DNA from: Vibrio hepatarius
GTDB taxonomy: Bacteria > Pseudomonadota > Gammaproteobacteria > Enterobacterales > Vibrionaceae
NCBI RefSeq assembly: GCF_011806575.1
Contig: NZ_JAATOO010000026.1
Coordinates: 1-58,868, forward strand
DNA: 58,868 bases
Direction: 5' to 3'
Every line of letters begins with the position of its first letter. Positions within the stretch are counted from its first letter, which is position 1. Both the position numbers and the translations under genes were made by a program. Below the pieces are notes generated by a model. The model ran no database searches and was not told where the DNA came from. It saw nothing but the letters and a program-made list of their open reading frames with translations. Positions 16,922-25,942 of the stretch are shown in pieces.

Positions 16922-17350
16922 CTATACGCGGCGAAACAAGCTACTTAACGACAACACGTTTCCGATACGTGTCATGATTTCTTGTTGTTCCTCATCGCTG
17001 CGGAACTCACCTTTGGTATTGCCCCAAACAGGACCTGGCCAAGCAATGTCATCTTTAAAGCGAGCAATATGGTGAATGTGTAGTTGCGGCACCATGTTAC
17101 CAAGCGCACCAAGGTTTAATTTGTCCGGACGAAATGTCGCTTCTAACGCTTGGCTGACCGCTTGAGACTCCAGTAAGAATTGTTGCTGCTCTTGCATTGG
17201 TAAGTGGTGCAGTTCTTTTAAATCGTGTCTTTTCGGTACTAGGATTACCCAAGGCACAGCGTTGTCTTTGTGCAATAAGGCAACGCATAACGGGAAGTGA
17301 CCGATCACAGTGGTATCTTGGGCTAACTGAGGATGGAGTTCAAAGCTCAT
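16922..17350 (-). CDS. HIT-family protein
   Basis: The 142-residue protein belongs to the histidine triad superfamily of nucleotide hydrolases and transferases. The motif is PQLHIHHIARF followed by AWPGPVWG, the variant seen in many gammaproteobacterial HIT-like proteins; the third triad position differs from the classic HxHxH. An earlier conserved region reads WVILVPKRHDLKELHHL. Substrate is unknown. It lies 105 bp downstream of argS on the same strand but is separated from it by a terminator, so it is probably transcribed alone. Confidence 0.85.
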   Translation of the reverse strand: MSFELHPQLAQDTTVIGHFPLCVALLHKDNAVPWVILVPKRHDLKELHHLPMQEQQQFLLESQAVSQALEATFRPDKLNLGALGNMVPQLHIHHIARFKDDIAWPGPVWGNTKGEFRSDEEQQEIMTRIGNVLSLSSLFRRV

Positions 17351-17400
17351 TTCTTTCGTCTCTTGTCGTTATTTTGTTGTGAGTATACGCCAAACAAAAG

Positions 17401-17432
17401 AAAAGGTTGACGCCAAAACGCCAACCTTTTTC
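17401..17432 (-). terminator. Terminator of argS
   Basis: AAAAGGTTG and CCAACCTTTT pair around a GC-containing loop, with T tracts on the minus strand. It lies between the argS stop and the HIT gene. Confidence 0.8.
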
Positions 17433-17454
17433 TATGCAAAACCGCAAGTTTAGA

Positions 17455-19188
17455 TTACATGCGATCGAGTGTTTCGATGCCTAGCAGCGATAGACCTTGT
17501 TTGATGGTCTTCGCTGTTAGAGCCGCAAGCTTCATACGGCTTAGTTTTACTGACTCGTCTTCACTGTTTAGGATCGGGCAAGCTTCGTAGAAGCTAGAGA
17601 ACTGACCCGCTAGTTCGAATAGGTAGCTACACATGATGTGTGGTTGACCTTCACGAGCTACAGACTGAACGGCTTCTTCAAACTGAAGCAGCTTAGCAAT
17701 CAGCGCTTTCTCTTTCTCTTCAGTCACTTTGATCTCACCAGACAGGTCATCCATTGAGATGCCAGCTTTAGCGAAGATTGAAGCGACACGCGTGTATGCG
17801 TACTGCATGTACGGCGCTGTGTTACCTTCAAATGCCAACATGTTGTCCCAGTCGAACACGTAGTCAGTGGTACGGTGCTTCGACAGGTCAGCGTATTTAA
17901 CCGCAGCCATGGCTACTGTTGTCGCGATCTTCTGCTTCTCTTCGCTATCTAGTGAAGGGTTTTTCGATTCGATCAGTGCAACAGCACGCTCTTGCGCTTC
18001 ATCAAGAAGGTCTGCAAGACGAACAGTACCACCTGCACGTGTTTTAAATGGACGGCCATCTTTACCTAGCATCATACCGAATGCGTGGTGCTCTAGTGTC
18101 ACTTCTTCAGGTACGTAACCCGCTTTACGGACGATAGTCCAAGCTTGCATTAGGTGTTGGTGCTGACGCGAGTCAATGAAGTAAAGTACGCGGTTTGCAC
18201 CTAGCGTTTCGTAACGGTATTTCGCACACGCAATATCGGTTGTGGTGTATAGGAAACCGCCATCGCGTTTTTGGATGATAACGCCCATAGGGTCGCCATC
18301 TTTGTTTTTGTATTCGTCTAGGAATACCACTTGCGCGCCGTCATCTTCTTGAGCGATACCTTTTTCTTTCAGGTCCGCTACGATGCCCGGTAGCATGTCG
18401 TTGTACATGCTTTCGCCCATTACGTCGTCACGAGTTAGTGACACGTTTAGACGGTCGTAGTTACGCTGGTTTTGAATCATAGTTACGTCAACCAGCTTCT
18501 TCCACATTTCAGCACAGTACTCGTCGCCGCCTTGTAGTTTCACTACGTAGTTACGCGCTTTAGCTGCGAATTCTTCGTCTTCATCGTAAAGCTTTTTCGA
18601 CTCGCGGTAGAACGCTTCTAAGTCTGCAAGTTCCATTGAAACTTCACCAGACTCTTGTTGAACGCGCTCTAGGTTTGCGATAAGCATACCAAACTGAGTA
18701 CCCCAGTCGCCGATATGGTTGGCACGGATAACTTTGTGACCTAGGAACTCAAGAGTACGAACTACGGCATCACCAATGATGGTTGAACGTAGGTGACCTA
18801 CGTGCATTTCTTTCGCAACGTTTGGTGCTGAGTAGTCCGCAACGATAGTTTGCTGTTCTTCAGCGGCTACGCCTAAACGTGTATCAGCTAGCGCAGCTTC
18901 TGCTTGTTTCGCTAGGAACTCTTCGCTTAGGAAAATGTTGATGAAGCCAGGGCCTGCAATTTCTGTCTTGCTTGCGATACCGTCAAGATCCAAAACATCC
19001 AATACCTTTTGCGCAAATTCGCGAGGGTTAGTGCCTAGTTTTTTAGCCACGCCCATCACGCCGTTCGCTTGGTAATCACCAAACTGAGGTTTTGCAGATT
19101 GGCGAACAGCCGCAGGACTGCCTGCAGGTGCGCCAGCGGCTTCAAGAGCCTGAGATACTTTGTCGTTAATAAGTGCTTGGATATTCAC
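17455..19188 (-). CDS. argS: Arginyl-tRNA synthetase
   Basis: ArgS charges tRNA-Arg. The start is the GTG at 19188 (read MNIQALINDKVSQALE), preceded by AAGGAAG at 6-base spacing, giving the usual 577 residues; the longer open frame upstream is not conserved. The N-terminal Add1 domain, the HIGH-type motif HVGHLRS (near residue 130), the class I catalytic fold and the C-terminal anticodon-binding helices (ending GLSLLGIETLDRM) are all present. It is divergent from yecM, as in E. coli. Confidence 0.96.
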   Translation of the reverse strand: MNIQALINDKVSQALEAAGAPAGSPAAVRQSAKPQFGDYQANGVMGVAKKLGTNPREFAQKVLDVLDLDGIASKTEIAGPGFINIFLSEEFLAKQAEAALADTRLGVAAEEQQTIVADYSAPNVAKEMHVGHLRSTIIGDAVVRTLEFLGHKVIRANHIGDWGTQFGMLIANLERVQQESGEVSMELADLEAFYRESKKLYDEDEEFAAKARNYVVKLQGGDEYCAEMWKKLVDVTMIQNQRNYDRLNVSLTRDDVMGESMYNDMLPGIVADLKEKGIAQEDDGAQVVFLDEYKNKDGDPMGVIIQKRDGGFLYTTTDIACAKYRYETLGANRVLYFIDSRQHQHLMQAWTIVRKAGYVPEEVTLEHHAFGMMLGKDGRPFKTRAGGTVRLADLLDEAQERAVALIESKNPSLDSEEKQKIATTVAMAAVKYADLSKHRTTDYVFDWDNMLAFEGNTAPYMQYAYTRVASIFAKAGISMDDLSGEIKVTEEKEKALIAKLLQFEEAVQSVAREGQPHIMCSYLFELAGQFSSFYEACPILNSEDESVKLSRMKLAALTAKTIKQGLSLLGIETLDRM

Positions 19189-19270
19189 ACGCGCTTCCTT
19201 CAATTCTGGGGAATTGGTTAGGTATGCATTCCCATTCTCCAAGTTAGCAGCAGGCTATTATTGGATAATA

Positions 19271-19284
19271 TCCACCCGGGTGGA
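19271..19284. repeat. Perfect 14-bp palindrome between argS and yecM
   Basis: TCCACCCGGGTGGA is fully self-complementary and GC-rich in an AT-rich spacer, about 85 bp upstream of argS. It could be an operator or a hairpin in the argS leader. Confidence 0.4.
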
Positions 19285-19434
19285 GGTGAATGCATATCTT
19301 GATCTAGTTCATAATTTGACGCACATAATACCAACTTTATTGGTTGGCTTATAGGGAGTGAACTGGGAAATTTTCTACTTTTCCTGACGATCTTGTTACT
19401 ATTGTAGAAAAATTAATGTTTTGGATGGTTGAAA

Positions 19435-20031
19435 ATGTCACAACGACTAATTGATGCTGAATTAATGCCGATTCAGATGTGTGAAAAACTTGATGATTTT
19501 ATGCATAAAATCCAAGGATTAAGCGAAATTATGCATATCGATTTGTCTAGTTTTCAGGCGGATCATATAGCATTACGTATCAATGATGCAGAACTAGCAC
19601 AATTAGCTCATCAAGAGTGGCTTAATCAGGGCAAAGAAATATCGAATGCGCAGATCAATGGTCGCCCAATCATTGTGATTGAGTTTACCCAGCCGCTCAA
19701 AGCTTTAGGTTGGTCCATTGAGTGCTTGGAACTGCCTTATCCAGCAGAAGGTAAACGCTATCCACAGCAGAGCTGGGAACACGTGGAGTTTGTTGTGCCT
19801 TCGGCGGCACAAACCGCACAAGAATATCTGACTGATTTAAAAGCACAGTTTCCTGAATTCGCCCAGCAGTATGACGCATTGGCGGAGCGCGGTGTGAAAA
19901 CCAAACTCTCCAGCCCGAAAGGCGAGGGGGAGCGTTTAAACAACCCAACGGTTGCCTTCAAACAAGCGGGAGTGTGTATTAAGTTGCACCCCCATTCATT
20001 GAAAGCGATCGTAGAATCTGAGCGTCAATAA
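19435..20031 (+). CDS. yecM: YecM family VOC-fold protein
   Basis: The 198-residue protein matches the YecM family (vicinal-oxygen-chelate-like fold) and is placed next to argS as in E. coli. Conserved pieces include DHIALRIND, PIIVIEFTQPL and WEHVEFVVP. Members are often listed as possible metal enzymes, but no activity is established. The ATG at 19435 is preferred over a TTG six bases upstream. Confidence 0.88.
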   Translation: MSQRLIDAELMPIQMCEKLDDFMHKIQGLSEIMHIDLSSFQADHIALRINDAELAQLAHQEWLNQGKEISNAQINGRPIIVIEFTQPLKALGWSIECLELPYPAEGKRYPQQSWEHVEFVVPSAAQTAQEYLTDLKAQFPEFAQQYDALAERGVKTKLSSPKGEGERLNNPTVAFKQAGVCIKLHPHSLKAIVESERQ

Positions 20032-20048
20032 CTAGCTTGATACGCCAT

Positions 20049-20080
20049 AAAAAAGGGCTTCGTAATAGAAGCCCTTTTAA
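20049..20080 (+). terminator. Bidirectional terminator between yecM and the M16 peptidase gene
   Basis: AAAAGGGCTTC/GAAGCCCTTTT around GTAATA, with A and T tracts on both sides, serves both converging genes. Confidence 0.88.
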
Positions 20081-20084
20081 AAGC

Positions 20085-22859
20085 TTAACCCAGTTCGACG
20101 TCTTTTGGTCGCAACTGAAACTCTTCAATAGAGCCAATCTCTAGCCCAAGCTCCAGCTTCTGTTCATCGTGGTGTGCGTTGCCCTGAGTATGCATGATCA
20201 AGCGATTTGCGGTGCGCGGTTTTAATTCGTTAACGACAAAGCGAATCATGTCTGCACGCTCTAGACCTTTGAGCTCTTCCAGCACTTTTTCGCGCTGATT
20301 AAACTCGATATCTTTATTACCGATGGCAACCCACATACGCTGTGCTCGAGAGCGTAGCGTCGTATCCGGCGTTGAAATCTGGTTCCACAAGCCACGTTTA
20401 CTGCTATGCCATTGGTACTCATCTAACTCAAGCAACACCATGTAAAACGCATTGAGAAACTCGTCAATTGAGCTCACCAGTTCCGCTGGCGCGGCGTTAG
20501 GAGACTGTACATACAATACAATCCCCGGATGCTTGTTGAGTGGTAAGTTGCCTGTACCAACCATATAACCGAGTTGTTGCTTGGTACGGATCTCATGGAA
20601 GAAGGTCGCCGACATTAAATGGTTTGCCAATGAATACAGGGCAATGCTTTTTGGGCTGGTGTCATCACACTGATAGTAAAGTACCACCGCTGAATCCTCT
20701 TGATCGCAGAACACCTCTCGCTGGAATGTCCCGCTTTTGCCCAGCATGACCAGCGGGCGCAACGACTCTTCATATTGCTGATTTTTTACCCTTAGAGCGT
20801 CTTTTAATGTACCACCTAGGGTTAAAGCGTCCGCTTTGTTCCAGTCACCGTAGACAAACATTTCGACGTGCAACTCAGAGAGAATGGAGTCGACAAAGTT
20901 GGGCAGCTCTTGAACGTCAATCGTTTCTAAAGCATCGGCTAACACTGCGTAAGGCGGATTGTTCGGCTGCAAGATGCCCGTTAGCGCGTTGAACAACTGC
21001 GAAATTGGACGGTCTTGTGCGGCGTTGCGCCAGTTTCTTAACAACTGTTGTTTAATGGTATCGAATCGTTGCTGGCTAAATTCACGGCGGGCAAAGCGTT
21101 CAAGGATCAAACGCATCAGCTCAGGTTGCTTTTTGCTAAAGCCAGAAACGGTTAACGTGACGCCACCTTGGTGAGCGTACATGTTGTAGCCCATACCCGC
21201 GATCTCGGCTTGGTACGTCTCCGTGGCTAGGCTGTCGAGGAACATCTCGACACATAACCGCGTTTTTACGATCTTACGCGGATTGGCAACGGCTTGTGGA
21301 CTATCTATTGCGACATACACCATACCTTTAGGGACGCGGAACTCGCTGTCTTGTAAGTGCCACAGCTTGAACCCCGGCAGTTCTTCAATGACTTGCGGAA
21401 CGTTAGAAGTTGTTTCGACCACTTGTGGGTCTAGCTCGTAGCAAATAAATGGGTTCTTACTCGGCAGGCTGAAATTGAGAACAGACGGAGCAGTAAACTT
21501 GCTGAGTTGCTGCTCGTCAAACGCTTTAACCGAGTAGGGGGTAAAGTACCATTTGGCGGTTTTGTCGTACTCCAGTCCTTTGGCAATCACTGTGGTACGT
21601 AAGTTTTCGACACTAAAGTAGCCAAGCAGTGTTTTTAACAACTGTTCGTCATAGCCTGTCATCATGTAATCGCCGTAAATCGCGTCTTGCGGCTGATAGT
21701 GTTGCAGATTGATGACCAGATGACTGACTAAATCCATAGGGCGGGTTGGTTCTTGGAAACGAAATGCCGATTCGAGCACCGCTTTTTTCTCTAAATAGCG
21801 CCACTCATCTAAACCAGAATTGCGGATTAGGTCGATGTAACTAAACACCGCTTGAGTAATATCATCAAGGTGCTCCAGACCATCGGGGGTCAGTGCACAG
21901 CTTACCGTGAACTCTCGGTAGTTGCTGCCACTTGTGCCGCCACCTGCAGACAGCGAGGTAATCCAACCTTGTTCTTTTAACGCCAGCATTAAACTGCCTT
22001 CACCCTCGTAGCCGAGCAGATGGGCAAAGTAAGAAAGCGGTTTGCTTTGGTAATGCTCATCCATACCGGGCAGTGGAAAGGTAAGGATCAATTTGCGAAT
22101 TTCTTTAATTGGCTCAACGTGCACGCGCACACCCGTAGAGCTCTCATCGCAGAAAGGAACATCGACCGATTTACCGGCGAGATGGTGATTGGGAACGCTG
22201 GAGAACTTCTCGCTGCACCACTGCTCAAGCAGATCGAGATCTTGTGGACCCACGACCGCAAGTGTCATCAGATCCGCCGAATATTGCTGATAGTGGAAGT
22301 CGATGATTTCATCACGGATGGATTCACCATTTCGATCTCCTAATGTCTCTAGATTACCAACAGAGAATTTACTGAAAGGGTGCTGTTGGTTGACTACTTC
22401 TTTGTGCACTTGGTAGAGGCGTCGAGAATCATCATTGAGTTTTAGCTTGTATTCCGACTCTACAGCTTGACGCTCTTTATCCAGCGCCTCTGAATTAAAT
22501 AGTGGTGCAGTAAAGAATTGGCTGAAGCGATCAAGGGCATTGTCAAACGCGCTCGGGGTGACATCGAAGAAGAAACAGGTGTGTTCTGTGCCAGTCCAAG
22601 CGTTATTACTGCCACCGTGCTGGCTAATATAACTTTGAAACTCGCCCACTTTAGGATACTTTTCCGTGCCTAGGAAAAGCATGTGCTCAAGATAGTGCGC
22701 TAAACCTTCGCGGTCGCTGGGATCGTCGAAATGTCCGACGTTAACCGCCAGTGCCGCCGCAGACTTTTGCGCAGTGGCATCATGAATGAGCAAAACCCGA
22801 ATCCCGTTACTGAGGGTGAGGTAACGGTACAGGTTGGTGTCGTTAGGGCTAATATGCAC
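20085..22859 (-). CDS. ptrA: Insulinase-family (M16) zinc protease, protease III-like
   Basis: The 924-residue protein is a pitrilysin-type metallopeptidase: HxxEH inverted zinc motif at H55-x-x-E58-H59 (HYLEHMLFLGT) and the downstream glutamate in AVESEYKLKL. The two M16 halves plus the middle domain give the full family length. Start is the GTG at 22859, with GGAGAG at 6-base spacing. Unlike E. coli protease III it has no signal peptide, so it is probably cytosolic. Orthology with ptrA is approximate; the symbol is used in the family sense. Confidence 0.85.
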   Translation of the reverse strand: MHISPNDTNLYRYLTLSNGIRVLLIHDATAQKSAAALAVNVGHFDDPSDREGLAHYLEHMLFLGTEKYPKVGEFQSYISQHGGSNNAWTGTEHTCFFFDVTPSAFDNALDRFSQFFTAPLFNSEALDKERQAVESEYKLKLNDDSRRLYQVHKEVVNQQHPFSKFSVGNLETLGDRNGESIRDEIIDFHYQQYSADLMTLAVVGPQDLDLLEQWCSEKFSSVPNHHLAGKSVDVPFCDESSTGVRVHVEPIKEIRKLILTFPLPGMDEHYQSKPLSYFAHLLGYEGEGSLMLALKEQGWITSLSAGGGTSGSNYREFTVSCALTPDGLEHLDDITQAVFSYIDLIRNSGLDEWRYLEKKAVLESAFRFQEPTRPMDLVSHLVINLQHYQPQDAIYGDYMMTGYDEQLLKTLLGYFSVENLRTTVIAKGLEYDKTAKWYFTPYSVKAFDEQQLSKFTAPSVLNFSLPSKNPFICYELDPQVVETTSNVPQVIEELPGFKLWHLQDSEFRVPKGMVYVAIDSPQAVANPRKIVKTRLCVEMFLDSLATETYQAEIAGMGYNMYAHQGGVTLTVSGFSKKQPELMRLILERFARREFSQQRFDTIKQQLLRNWRNAAQDRPISQLFNALTGILQPNNPPYAVLADALETIDVQELPNFVDSILSELHVEMFVYGDWNKADALTLGGTLKDALRVKNQQYEESLRPLVMLGKSGTFQREVFCDQEDSAVVLYYQCDDTSPKSIALYSLANHLMSATFFHEIRTKQQLGYMVGTGNLPLNKHPGIVLYVQSPNAAPAELVSSIDEFLNAFYMVLLELDEYQWHSSKRGLWNQISTPDTTLRSRAQRMWVAIGNKDIEFNQREKVLEELKGLERADMIRFVVNELKPRTANRLIMHTQGNAHHDEQKLELGLEIGSIEEFQLRPKDVELG

Positions 22860-22907
22860 GCGACGCTCTCCGGTGAAGGTAAAATTTGGGGTGAGTGTTT
22901 TATAATT

Positions 22908-23096
22908 ATGACTCGGATAATGACGACTGCAAACTATCTATCTGAGAAATCTGAGCAAAATGCTGTTACTTGGGCAAAAAGCGTATTAGTCAATTGTGTT
23001 AGTGAAGTCCAAGTCTTTCTTGAACCAGTTGATATAATTAGTTGCAATATTCAGCGTGCAACAAGCCGCCCATATTTGATAAAAACAACGTCATAA
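22908..23096 (+). CDS. Possible small protein between the M16 peptidase gene and sixA
   Basis: This 62-codon frame (58 codons from the ATG at 22920) fills most of an otherwise empty 300-bp gap. Codon use looks like that of the neighbours (mixed third positions, common codons) and the product (TTANYLSEKSEQNAVTWAKS onwards) is soluble-looking with two cysteines. An exact TATAAT lies at 22901-22906, but no good -35 or ribosome site is visible. I do not recognise a family. Function unknown; it may be spurious. Confidence 0.35.
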   Translation: MTRIMTTANYLSEKSEQNAVTWAKSVLVNCVSEVQVFLEPVDIISCNIQRATSRPYLIKTTS

Positions 23097-23162
23097 TAAA
23101 GAAAAGAACAATACAAAGATGAACTCTCCGTAGTCAGTCTCGGATATGTTTAGGAAGAAGCC

Positions 23163-23627
23163 ATGAAAATATTTATTATGCGTCACGGGGAAGCAGAGCA
23201 CTTCGCTCAGAGTGATGCTGAGCGAGCGCTAACAGAGAGAGGACGCAGTGCCTCTTCGGCAGTCGCGGCAGCTTGTGTGGCACAGGGCATCAAGCATTTT
23301 GATAAAGTGATCGTTAGTCCTTACTTACGTGCTCAGCAGACTTGGCAAGAGATCTCGCCTCAGTTCGATGCGCGCCAAATTGAAATCAGTGAAGATATTA
23401 CCCCTTATGGTGATTCGGAGCAGGTGGCCGAATATGTCAACGCCTTGATTGAGGTGGAAAAGCTGGAATCTGTATTATTGGTCTCTCATTTGCCATTAGT
23501 CGGATATTTGGCGGCGGAATTTGTTGTCGATATGGTCCCCCCAATGTTCCCTACCTCGGGGCTATTGTGTATTGACTATTCGCCAGAAAAACATGACGGT
23601 GAAGTCGCGTTTAATATCCAGCCTTAA
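23163..23627 (+). CDS. sixA: Phosphohistidine phosphatase SixA
   Basis: The 154-residue protein is a histidine phosphatase with the RHG motif at R7-H8-G9 and the second histidine in VSHLPLVGYL. In E. coli SixA dephosphorylates NPr of the nitrogen phosphotransferase system (earlier reported for ArcB). The ATG at 23163 follows AGGAAG. It is a single gene ending at a strong hairpin. Confidence 0.93.
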   Translation: MKIFIMRHGEAEHFAQSDAERALTERGRSASSAVAAACVAQGIKHFDKVIVSPYLRAQQTWQEISPQFDARQIEISEDITPYGDSEQVAEYVNALIEVEKLESVLLVSHLPLVGYLAAEFVVDMVPPMFPTSGLLCIDYSPEKHDGEVAFNIQP

Positions 23628-23640
23628 TCAATCTTACTCA

Positions 23641-23687
23641 AAGCTCGTCAGATGAATATCTTGTCTGACGAGCTTTCGTGTTTTTTA
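23641..23687 (+). terminator. Terminator after sixA
   Basis: The 12-bp stem AAGCTCGTCAGA/TCTGACGAGCTT is followed by a short spacer and TTTTTT. Confidence 0.85.
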
Positions 23688-23755
23688 GTTTCCCACCAAC
23701 TTATCGATGGCTGATTCGCAGCTTGAACCTCTAGTCATTTATTTGACATTTTCTA

Positions 23756-23771
23756 TGGATCAAAAATTGCA
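23756..23771 (+). promoter_or_regulatory. Sigma-54 promoter of the flhA operon
   Basis: TGGATCAAAAATTGCA has GG and GC separated by exactly ten bases, the -24/-12 spacing, and the TTGCA half is consensus. It lies 49 bp before flhA. Vibrio flhA operons are RpoN/FlrC-dependent class III flagellar genes, so the match is expected. Confidence 0.75.
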
Positions 23772-23819
23772 TATGAGAGATAAGTTTCTCTTTCTATAGA
23801 CAATTGTAGCTGCCTATCT

Positions 23820-25913
23820 ATGAAGTTTTCTTTGCCTTTTGCGGATAAGTTACCTCCTATACCGCAGCGAGCTATGCCAGCGATTGGTGCGCCAGTCATG
23901 GTTTTGGCCACGCTGGCGATGGTGGTTTTACCGATACCAGCATTTCTGCTCGATTTGTTTTTTACCTTCAACATTGCACTGGCGATGGTGGTGTTGCTGG
24001 TAACGGTTTACACCCGCAGACCATTGGACTTTGCGGCGTTTCCGACGGTATTGTTGATTGCGACTTTGCTGAGATTGGCGTTGAACGTCGCCTCAACACG
24101 TGTGGTATTGCTATATGGCCATGAAGGGCCAGGCGCAGCCGGTAACGTGATTGAAGCGTTCGGTAACGTAGTGATAGGCGGCAACTACGCGGTTGGTCTA
24201 GTGGTGTTCTTGATCTTGATGATCATTAACTTCATGGTTGTGACCAAAGGTGCTGGACGTATCTCGGAAGTAAGTGCCCGCTTCACACTTGATGCCTTAC
24301 CCGGCAAGCAAATGGCGATCGATGCAGACTTGAACGCTGGATTGATTGACCAAGACCAAGCTCGTACCCGACGCCAAGAAGTGACTAAAGAGGCAGACTT
24401 CTACGGTTCGATGGACGGTGCGTCTAAATTCGTAAAAGGTGACGCGATTGCCGGTATCCTGATCTTGTTCATCAACATTATCGGCGGCTTGTCGATCGGC
24501 ATGGCTCAGTACGATCTGGGCTTTGGCGAAGCGATTCAAATCTATACCTTGCTCACCATTGGTGATGGTCTGGTGGCGCAAATCCCTTCGCTACTACTCT
24601 CAATCGGTGCGGCGATCATGGTGACTCGTCAGAATGCTGACGAAGATATGGGACAACAGGTTGTGTTCCAAATGTTCGACAACCCGAAAGCACTGATGAT
24701 CACCGCTGGTATTTTGGGTGTGATGGGCATCGTTCCTGGTATGCCGCACTTCGCGTTCTTGCTACTAGCGATTATCGCTGGTGGTTCGGCTTACTGGATT
24801 CAACGCAAACAAAAAGTCCAAGAAGAAACCAAAAACCTACCCGCCACGACTGAAACCGATCACCCCACACCGAAAGAACTGTCTTGGGATGATGTTCAGC
24901 CCGTCGATATCGTTGGTCTTGAAGTTGGTTATCGCTTAATCCCGTTGGTGGATAAAGACCAAGGTGGCGAGTTGCTTGAGCGCGTCAAAGGGGTACGCAA
25001 AAAGCTGTCGCAAGATTTTGGCTTCTTGATCCCTGCGGTTCATATCCGAGATAACCTCGAGCTGACTCCGAACAGTTACCGCATTACCTTAATGGGCGTT
25101 GCGGTAGGTGAAGCGGAAATCCGCCCAGACATGGAACTGGCGATCAACCCTGGGCAAGTTTACGGCATGATTGAAGGTGAACCGACGGTTGACCCGGCCT
25201 TTGGCCTAGAAGCGGTGTGGATTCGAGAAGAGCAGCGAGAGCACGCACAAGCGCTAGGTTATACCGTCGTGGACTCTTCAACCGTACTGGCGACGCACCT
25301 GAGCCAGTTGCTGACCAACAACGCGTCTCAACTTATTGGTCACGAGGAAGTGCAGAATCTACTCGAGATGCTGGGCCGCAGCACGCCGAAACTGGTGGAA
25401 GCGTTTGTACCCGATCAACTGCAACTGGGTGTTGTGGTCAAAGTGCTACAAAACCTACTCAATGAAGCAGTACCGATTCGTGATATTCGTACCATTGTTC
25501 AAACCCTGTCCGAATACTCAAGTAAGAGTCAAGAACCTGACATCTTAACCGCGGCGGTGCGAATTTCACTTAAACGATTAATTGTTCAAGAAATCAATGG
25601 TATAGAGCCAGAACTCCCGGTAATCACTCTAATTCCTGAGCTGGAACAAATATTGCATCAGACAATGCAGGCTTCAGGAGGGGAATCTGCTGGAATCGAG
25701 CCGGGGTTAGCCGAGCGTTTACAAGCTTCTTTGAGCAATGCGACTCAAGAGCAAGAACTGAAAGGTGAGCCAGCGGTGTTGTTAACCTCGGGTGTATTGC
25801 GTTCGACGTTGGCGAAGTTTGTTAAAAACACGATTCCATCATTGCGAGTTCTCTCTTACCAAGAAATCCCAGACGAAAAACAAATTCGCATTGTTCAAGC
25901 GGTCGGTAACTAG
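23820..25913 (+). CDS. flhA: Flagellar export gate protein FlhA
   Basis: FlhA is the large export-gate subunit of the flagellar type III secretion apparatus. The 697-residue protein has about eight N-terminal membrane helices (up to residue 330), with the conserved FHIPEP-region variant following the second-third helix (RRPLDFAAFPTVLLIATLLRLALN in part), and a four-subdomain cytosolic part that docks chaperone-substrate complexes. It opens the 13-gene flagellar/chemotaxis unit behind a sigma-54 site. Confidence 0.97.
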   Translation: MKFSLPFADKLPPIPQRAMPAIGAPVMVLATLAMVVLPIPAFLLDLFFTFNIALAMVVLLVTVYTRRPLDFAAFPTVLLIATLLRLALNVASTRVVLLYGHEGPGAAGNVIEAFGNVVIGGNYAVGLVVFLILMIINFMVVTKGAGRISEVSARFTLDALPGKQMAIDADLNAGLIDQDQARTRRQEVTKEADFYGSMDGASKFVKGDAIAGILILFINIIGGLSIGMAQYDLGFGEAIQIYTLLTIGDGLVAQIPSLLLSIGAAIMVTRQNADEDMGQQVVFQMFDNPKALMITAGILGVMGIVPGMPHFAFLLLAIIAGGSAYWIQRKQKVQEETKNLPATTETDHPTPKELSWDDVQPVDIVGLEVGYRLIPLVDKDQGGELLERVKGVRKKLSQDFGFLIPAVHIRDNLELTPNSYRITLMGVAVGEAEIRPDMELAINPGQVYGMIEGEPTVDPAFGLEAVWIREEQREHAQALGYTVVDSSTVLATHLSQLLTNNASQLIGHEEVQNLLEMLGRSTPKLVEAFVPDQLQLGVVVKVLQNLLNEAVPIRDIRTIVQTLSEYSSKSQEPDILTAAVRISLKRLIVQEINGIEPELPVITLIPELEQILHQTMQASGGESAGIEPGLAERLQASLSNATQEQELKGEPAVLLTSGVLRSTLAKFVKNTIPSLRVLSYQEIPDEKQIRIVQAVGN

Positions 25914-25942
25914 GACACATGCGGGAATAAACGGTACCCAAA

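Noticed and set aside
16922..17350. Assigning the HIT protein to galT or hinT
   Set aside because: Length and the PQLHIHHIARF...WPGPVWG motif fit neither; the subfamily has no established function.
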